Shown piece by piece: positions 27,386-29,671 of a stretch of DNA of 29,671 nucleotides. The translations under genes were made by a program, and so were the position numbers. The DNA lies in assembly GCA_002284615.2 (NCBI GenBank), contig MU069443.1, positions 69,426 to 99,096 of the forward strand, given 5' to 3'. The DNA comes from Dunaliella salina (Eukaryota > Chlorophyta > Chlorophyceae > Chlamydomonadales > Dunaliellaceae). The notes under the pieces were generated by a model. It worked only from the letters and a program-made list of their open reading frames with translations. It did no database searches and was not told the origin of the DNA. Position 1 is the stretch's first letter. Each line of letters starts with the position of its first letter.

Positions 27386-28727
27386 GAAGTTTGGTTGTGT
27401 TTGCTGCATTTTTGCTTCACACCCCCAACAACCTACACCTATGCGCATGTGGACCTGACTCTGATTCATGCACAGATACCCCCCTTTCACCCAGTTTGCT
27501 CAAAAAGGGTGCCCAACAACAGTTCTCGAGCTCAGGAATCCGATGATGTTTTTTTAATCATGTAGAAGTGCCTCAGGAAATTCTCGAGGGGGGGCCCCAA
27601 AGAGTCGAAATCCCCCTTTACCATCCACAACCCCAGCTCCTCCGATTTGACCCACAAATACACCAATCGATCGCTCTCGATATGGGGATTTCAAATGTAT
27701 AATTTTTAAAAAGGATCGACCCTTGACGTCCAAAAGTTATGCTCCCTGCAGGGAGCATATCAGCTGATGCCTCCAGCTGGCTGAAGGCCTTCATCCCATT
27801 GTAACCTTGTAATTTTATTCTAACCTTTTACAACCAACCGAACTTAGCTGCCATCCAAGAAATGACATTCATCATTTCACACCAGACGTTTTCTGCATTT
27901 CCAAGGGGCTGCTGGGCGCGTATAACAATACAGACCTTTTCTCAGATCATCAATACCAACTACCACCAGACATAATTCCAAACTCCGGGTGAGACCAGGC
28001 ATGTTGGCTTAGGGAATCACGGACCCCTCTTGCCCAGTGCATATTTACGCAAGCTTCCTTAGTCTAGACAGATCTGTCTAGACTAGATCTGCCTTGCCTT
28101 ACAGCGCGGGGCGGTGGACAGCAGAAGAGGGAGAGTCCGGGCATCCAGGAGCATGGTGGACAGCCTCTTGGACTCTCTACAACTCTGCTCCTGGCTTTCT
28201 CTCAGGCTAGCTGTGTCTAGTGTTGGTTTTGAGGGCCTTCTGGTGAGGCCTCTGACTTTCCAGTAAGTGGCCCTTCCCTTCTTGCATGCGGCCTCTGGCT
28301 TGCGTAGATTTTCTTTTGTTTTGTTCTCTTTTGCAACGATCGATTCCACTGATCGGACATAGCGAACGTAACTTTGACATGCGCAACATCTGGGCATAGA
28401 ACTAAGAACCAGCGGACGCTCTTGCAACTAGATAACACGATTCCTGTTCAGGAATTACCGTTATAGGCGCACTCCGTTGAGACATACAAGCAGATGCACC
28501 AGTTCCAAATTGGACGAGCTTGCATGCAGGATTTGAGAAGCAGTATCGCCTTTAAACTAACCCAATATCAACGTCATAGAATCAGGAAGACCATGAGTGC
28601 TACCCGCCCAATTTGGTCCATCTGCCATTCAGGACGGAGAAACGCTCTGTGAATGATTTTGCACAAAGATTGTAATATCAGAATGACGCTGCACGGTTGG
28701 AACGGAGCTCTGCACACCCTTGCTCAG
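27386..28727. other. No recognised gene; palindromes and second copy of the dispersed repeat
   Basis: Contains a 22-bp palindrome at 27738-27759, copy 2 of the dispersed repeat at 27919-28105 with a 20-bp palindrome in it, and a retroelement-like end (CTTGCGTAGATTTTCTTTTG) at 28299-28318. Confidence 0.4.
27919..28105. repeat. Dispersed repeat, copy 2
   Basis: Partner of 26369-26530. It is longer because of an inserted palindromic block TCTAGACAGATCTGTCTAGA (28063-28082) just before CTGCCTTG(C/T)CTTACA. Confidence 0.85.
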
Positions 28728-28780
28728 CAGGACCAGGGTGCAGCAGCTCAAGTAGTGGTCCGATCCTACCTTGCCTCTAG
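28728..28780 (+). CDS. Possible isolated exon with an IQ-like helix
   Basis: Between TGCTCAG and donor GTAACA the frame gives QDQGAAAQVVVRSYLASR. The A-x-x-V-V-R-x-Y-L-A-x-R pattern resembles an IQ-type calmodulin-binding helix but lacks the Gln at the usual place. No partner exon was found, so this may be chance. Confidence 0.2.
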
Positions 28781-29139
28781 GTAACAGCATGCATAGCCTA
28801 GACTCTATATGTTGGTACTGTTACACATTATAAAGGCTGATAAAGCGATGTAACTTTACCTTACCTCACACATTATTGGTATAACAAATTCCAATCATCC
28901 TGTTACGTTCTTACCATGTAAGCGACCGATCGTTCCCCCTCAGCAGCGCGAACTGATCTTTCCTCGAGTCCATGTGCTGCTGATAACAGGGCCAAGTCTT
29001 TTCTCTCTCTTTTTGGAGGGTGCTCAAACAAGATCAACTGGTTCCTCTGCTGCCGGGACCAATCAGTCAAATAGGTGGAAGGAATGTAATGGAATTAGTT
29101 TCAGGATTAGTTTGTACAAGTACAAACCATTTGTGCAGG

Positions 29140-29192
29140 AAAGAAAGAAAAACTACGCAGGCAGTGAAAACACTCCCCACATCAATTAAGGG
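29140..29192 (-). mobile_element. 3'-end-only copy of the retroelement family
   Basis: On the minus strand: CTTAATTGATGTGGGGAGTG, TTTTCACTGCCTGCGTAGT, TTTTCTTTCTTTCC. Only the terminal ~55 bp are recognisable. Confidence 0.7.
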
Positions 29193-29259
29193 AAAGGGGA
29201 TGCCTATCGCGGATTTGTGTAGGCAATGAATCCCAGAGTCTGAGGCTGCAGGCTACCTT

Positions 29260-29671
29260 GAAAGAAAAAGAAAAACTACGTAGGCAGAGAAACTCTCCCT
29301 ACATCAATTAAGGAGAAGGTGACACATTGGCTCAAAAAAAGAGCCGTGTGCCCCCTTCACCACAAGGTATGAATAAGAGAATGCTAATGTGGGTCTGGAG
29401 GGTTACTAGAAGCACCTGGCTCTAGAGCCTGGCTGTGGGAAGTATTCTTATTTTCAATAGCGCGGCGGATGGTGACTAGTTTGTGGGCATATTGAACAGA
29501 ATGGGCATGAAGTTGTTGAGCAAGCTTTGTGGCACGCTGTTGATCCAATCCTAGATGTATGAGTTGCTTCAGGGTATGCTCAGTGTAAATAGTTCCACCT
29601 ACACCCAGGAGAATAGGGTGAATTGTAACAGCTTTAGCGTTAATAAGTTTACGAAGGTCTGCATGCTGCTG
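29260..29671 (-). mobile_element. Retroelement copy, 3' part, running off the window
   Basis: The minus strand carries the nuclease C-terminus (to the stop at 29384), the 3' untranslated part with a small hairpin (GGCTCTTTTTTTGAGCC at about 29329-29345) and the shared end CTTAATTGATGTAGGGAGAG ... CTACGTAGTTTTTCTTTTTC. Confidence 0.8.
29384..29671 (-). CDS. Retroelement nuclease C-terminus, intact partial ORF
   Basis: The frame is open from the window edge to TAG at 29384-29386: QQHADLRKLINAKAVTIHPI, LLGVGGTIYTEHTLKQLIHL, GLDQQRATKLAQQLHAHSVQ, YAHKLVTIRRAIENKNTSHS and a short tail. It has no stop or shift over 95 codons, unlike the other two copies, and shows where the protein normally ends. 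The catalytic E-x-K lies just outside the window. Confidence 0.8.
   Translation of the reverse strand, partial: QQHADLRKLINAKAVTIHPILLGVGGTIYTEHTLKQLIHLGLDQQRATKLAQQLHAHSVQYAHKLVTIRRAIENKNTSHSQALEPGASSNPPDPH

Noticed and set aside
1..29671. CRISPR array, rRNA or tRNA genes
   Set aside because: Tandem repeats here have no regular unique spacers, no rRNA core sequences were recognised, and no convincing tRNA cloverleaf was seen by eye.

Overview
The window looks like nuclear DNA of a eukaryote with spliced genes and many repeats, most likely a green alga of moderate GC content. Four things point there: short coding islands bounded by GT and AG with the reading frame kept across them, an interstitial CCCTAAA tract of the plant/green-alga telomere type, very abundant simple repeats (TG, CTG, ACC, GAT, TTG, TTA, poly-G), and dead transposons of several classes. 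A Dunaliella-like chlorophyte would fit, but that is a guess. There is no bacterial operon structure, and most long ORFs are low-complexity or antisense artefacts.

Positions 1-6450 hold part of a plus-strand PfkB-family sugar/nucleoside kinase gene, seen as small exons at 371-439, about 1653-1732, 2227-2385, 4839-4922 and 5387-5449. The last three join in phase 0 and rebuild the C-terminal half of the fold, including the NGAGD catalytic motif. The introns hold minisatellites and decayed tandem copies of the neighbouring exons. Positions 6480-8500 hold a 15-bp minisatellite, one long unidentified ORF and an interstitial telomere-like tract.

Positions 8600-9950 (minus strand) hold a frameshifted, truncated hAT-like transposase with an N-terminal zinc finger and the start of its catalytic domain. 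Positions 10790-12465 are a microsatellite cluster carrying a 1.4-kb DNA transposon with GGGTTGGCAC terminal inverted repeats and an internal spliced-looking gene fragment.

Positions 16050-17375, 19839-26057 and 29671-29260 (minus) are three copies of one retroelement family, and at least four more loci keep only its 3' end. The central copy is bracketed by a 34-bp perfect direct repeat read as a target-site duplication, so it can be treated as one insertion of about 6.2 kb. In order it encodes a Thr/Ser/Pro-rich region with basic patches, a PHD-like zinc finger, a conserved domain with weak resemblance to N6-adenine methyltransferases, an RNase H domain with all catalytic acids, a CCHC knuckle, and a PD-(E)xK nuclease-like C-terminus. 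No reverse-transcriptase domain is visible. A second insertion on the opposite strand, ending in a poly(A) tail, splits its nuclease. This element is the most interesting object in the window.

Positions 17961-19530 carry four short islands of a plus-strand host gene of unknown function that ends at 19530. Positions 26090-28900 are mostly non-coding, with two diverged copies of a dispersed repeat, perfect palindromes and an AGCGCTAT-rich block.
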